The translations under genes were made by a program, and so were the position numbers. Of a stretch of DNA of 64,000 nucleotides, positions 61,701 to 64,000 are shown in pieces. How positions within the stretch are numbered: the stretch's first letter is position 1; the number at the start of each line of letters is the position of its first letter. The notes under the pieces are model-generated. The model had not been told where the DNA came from. It made no database searches and saw nothing but the letters and a program-made list of their open reading frames with translations. The DNA is from Cydia pomonella (Eukaryota; Arthropoda; Insecta; Lepidoptera; Tortricidae). The stretch spans positions 4,340,001 to 4,404,000 of the forward strand of contig NC_084711.1 of NCBI RefSeq assembly GCF_033807575.1. The letters run 5' to 3'.

Positions 61701-64000
61701 GAAGACTCTCGTAGAAGCACCAGTGTTCGCCACCATACCGGCGGTGTTCACTACAACCACGTGTTACATGATCTGGCTCAACCCAGCGCCGGAGAGGCTT
61801 TCCATTGCGTCTGGGCTACCGGCGCTCATCACGAATGTTGCTATGTCGTTTGGTAAGTTTTTTGGATTGGCACTAGGTTATTCCCACAGCTTGTTTTCAC
61901 CGGTAAGTATGAAACTATGTAGGTATTTATTTACAACTTTTTCCGGCGGTCACATATGGGAAAATACCGTTATTTGTGCCTAGAGTTAAATCAAGGTTTT
62001 CTGATGTTGTCATATTCATATACAGAAATATAATGTGACTACAAACTGGCGTCGAATGTAACATTACATGAAATGATTGTGCAACATTAGTAGGATGAGT
62101 CTTATTTTAATAGAGTTTTAACTACTTAATTAGCTCCACTATAATAATAGACAAACGCATTATATAATAATTGTAAAAAGTTGTTCCAGGAAGTATTATA
62201 ATAATAGGCGTTACTCATTAAACCTATTTGGTGGCAAAAATAAAAAAATCCATTGAATTAGGTATATTAAAAATATGTTCTTGTTTTTTCGAATTATTTG
62301 AAATATAAATGTTACCTACGTATTGCATAAGTTAATATTTATTTAAGTGGACAATTGAAAAACCTAGGTATTTACTAGGTACCTTTATTGGAAATATGTT
62401 TTATATTATTATATTACAATCCATTTTTTTCAATAACATTTTTATATTTTCACTATTTTTTCATATTTGATTACATTTATAGTATAATTTGTCATAATTT
62501 TTCTTCTTGTGCATGTGCCATCTCCATCCCGTAGGTCGGCGACTTAAAGCCCCACTTAGACGGCTCAAGAACTTACATGCGATTTTCGTTACTTGGTCGA
62601 TCGACTGAATTCATTGTACTTTGTAGTTATATCGAAAATCGCATGAAATTTCTCGAACGGCCTGAATGAAGCTCTATCTGAAAGTCTTTTACGTTTCTGG
62701 TCAATCACGGACGATTTATTTAATAAGATAAATATAGATCTTAAAATTACTTGAATAGTAGCAAACACGTGTAAATCCAAAAGAAACGTTTAGGTTAACA
62801 TAATTACTTGCGCAACATTTGTATCGGCATGTCATCAAATCAAATATGAAAATTGATACACCAGGAGCCACATCTTTGTCTCGCTCTATAAATTACGTCA
62901 CAGTACATCTATCTTTCATCACAATAGGCCTCCGTTTAACAAAGTTAACAGTATTATTGTAATTTAAAATAATTGTCATAATCACTTAAGAATAAGGCCT
63001 AGCTTTCTATAGCAATGTTATTAATTATGATGGTTGCTTGACATCCAACTGTGCAGCGAATTTCTATAAACCGCAAGAGCTCAAATATCTTGATACTCTA
63101 TATCGGCGGCTCGCCCTTTATTCTCGACTTTCCACGGCCGAATGCAATGTCGCCTCAGATTCTGACGGAACTAACTAAGACAAGAATTTGGATTTTAATG
63201 CTTCAATAACATTTGCATAACTTGATACATTAAAGTTTTGATGGTCTTTAAAGATGGTAACGGTGGTGTAGTTTTAGTGAGTGCATATAAATGAGTTGCC
63301 TCTTGTGACATTTTTTATTGACTTATATATCAATCTATCAATTTATTAAACAACTACTCGGTTCCGTCGGAATAGTTTTCTAATATTTTCCTTTTATTAA
63401 TATTAGCACTTTTCAACTTCTATTAATAAGTAGGTAAGGTGCTTAAATTTTCACATTAAGCAGTTTACATATGTAGAATTTAGTTCTTCATTAGCATACT
63501 CTTCCGCAGGTTACCTTATCTCATGTGCGAGCAGCAGCGTGAGCATGGCTGCCTCCGTGGGGCCTCCGATCATCATCCCCTTCATGCTATTTGGGGGGTT
63601 CTTCCTCAACTCGGGGTAAGTCATGAGAGTTAGTAAAGAAATTCATGAACATTTGACAGAACTTTGTGATCTACGTGTTTTTAGTCTCCAAAAATTGCCG
63701 TCTCAAGTTTCAGCATTTACTGTATGGATCTCTTAAAACTAATATTGCCGTGATGGTCATGATAATTTTTGTAAAACTTGCTTAAACCAGAGCACACGGA
63801 AAAATAGAATATTAACACCACACAACACACATCCATTATTATCTCACAATAAACCTCATCAAAAAAAAATGGTTGTTAATCGCCTTTCTATTATTTATTA
63901 GGTAGGTTGTTAGTTTCTAATCATTTCTTCATTCACAGGTCAGTGCCCCCGTACCTGGGCTGGATATCCTACTTATCCTGGTTCCGGTACGGCAACGAGG
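49757..64000 (+). CDS. white: white, second copy (exons 1-11 and part of 12; cut by window edge)
   Basis: Exons: 49757-49840, 55144-55366, 55812-56050, 56853-56924, 58038-58217, 58551-58708, 59120-59300, 59653-59826, 60057-60188, 61422-61650, 63510-63615, and 63939 onward to the edge. Splice sites and frame are the same as in the first copy; no amino-acid change was noticed, and the indels between copies fall in introns. All ABC motifs are intact. Exon 12 is incomplete and exon 13 is outside. If the duplication is an assembly error this is the same gene seen twice. If real, the window would contain two functional white genes in tandem with identical upstream regions. Confidence 0.9.
52121..52361 (+). 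repeat. Duplicate of the tRNA-derived SINE at 24790
   Basis: Same sequence and position in intron 1 of the second white copy. Confidence 0.85.
53123..53268 (-). repeat. Duplicate of the dispersed retroposon-like repeat at 25790
   Basis: Same sequence and position in intron 1 of the second white copy. Confidence 0.75.
56415..56572. mobile_element. Duplicate of the MITE-like element at 29080
   Basis: Same arms and flanks, in intron 3 of the second white copy. Confidence 0.8.
60352..60577 (-). mobile_element. Duplicate of the truncated LINE at 33016
   Basis: Same insert and tgttgtacaactaa target duplications as in the first copy; one extra T in the AT-rich part. Confidence 0.8.
61690..61852 (+). 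pseudogene. Partial exon 10 duplicate in the second white copy
   Basis: Same sequence as 34353-34515, with the same AG before it and the same donor after it. Confidence 0.75.

Larger units (their letters stand above)
42221..64000 (+). repeat. 21.8-kb duplicate of 14887-36663 (probable assembly duplication)
   Basis: The coordinate offset is 27334 at the left and 27337 at the right. It changes only at simple runs: (AT)19 to (AT)18, a T6 to T5 run near 20909, an A run near 25275 that gains two bases including a T, and single-base length changes near 27470, 28275, 31203 and 33090. I saw no other substitution in the parts I compared. All SINEs, fold-backs and exons recur in order. The copy runs off the right edge of the window. 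Confidence 0.97.

Overview
The window is from an insect, almost certainly a moth or butterfly. Coding is split into many short exons separated by AT-rich introns with GT/AG borders. The introns carry short retroposons and fold-back elements of types I recognise from lepidopteran DNA, including a tRNA-headed SINE, a 5S-containing SINE, and LINE 3' ends with short-motif tails.

Layout. (1) 1-12357, + strand: the 3' half of a class I phosphoinositide 3-kinase catalytic subunit (p110, Pi3K92E-like). Eleven exons encode 571 C-terminal residues (helical and kinase domains); the 5' half lies left of the window. (2) 12361-14832: about 36.6 near-perfect copies of a 67-bp, 84% GC unit, starting three bases after the PI3K stop codon, so probably inside its 3' UTR. 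(3) 14833-22225: about 7.4 kb with no recognisable gene, holding SINEs, fold-backs and a TTAA-bounded element. (4) 22426-37318, + strand: a complete 13-exon white gene (ABCG half-transporter of eye pigment precursors, 683 aa) with every ABC motif intact. It has an extra, frame-compatible partial copy of exon 10 in intron 10. (5) 37319-42120: white 3' UTR, then a repeat-rich intergenic stretch with LINE fragments, one showing the target duplication and 5' inversion expected of twin priming. (6) 42121-42220: a gap of exactly 100 N. (7) 42221-64000: a second, almost identical copy of 14887-36663, including white exons 1-11 and part of exon 12.

The most important caution is that the second white copy is probably an assembly duplication. 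It begins directly at the gap. The differences I found are mainly homopolymer or microsatellite length changes. The repeat array just upstream of the matching point is where an assembler would be expected to break. A very recent real tandem duplication cannot be excluded from sequence alone.

The two genes are neighbours in the same orientation, but nothing here suggests they work together. PI3K makes PIP3 at the plasma membrane in insulin and growth signalling. White pairs with Scarlet- or Brown-type partners to load pigment precursors into granules. No bacterial or viral gene, CRISPR array or functional tRNA gene was found. All exon models come from reading frame, splice sites and protein similarity by eye.
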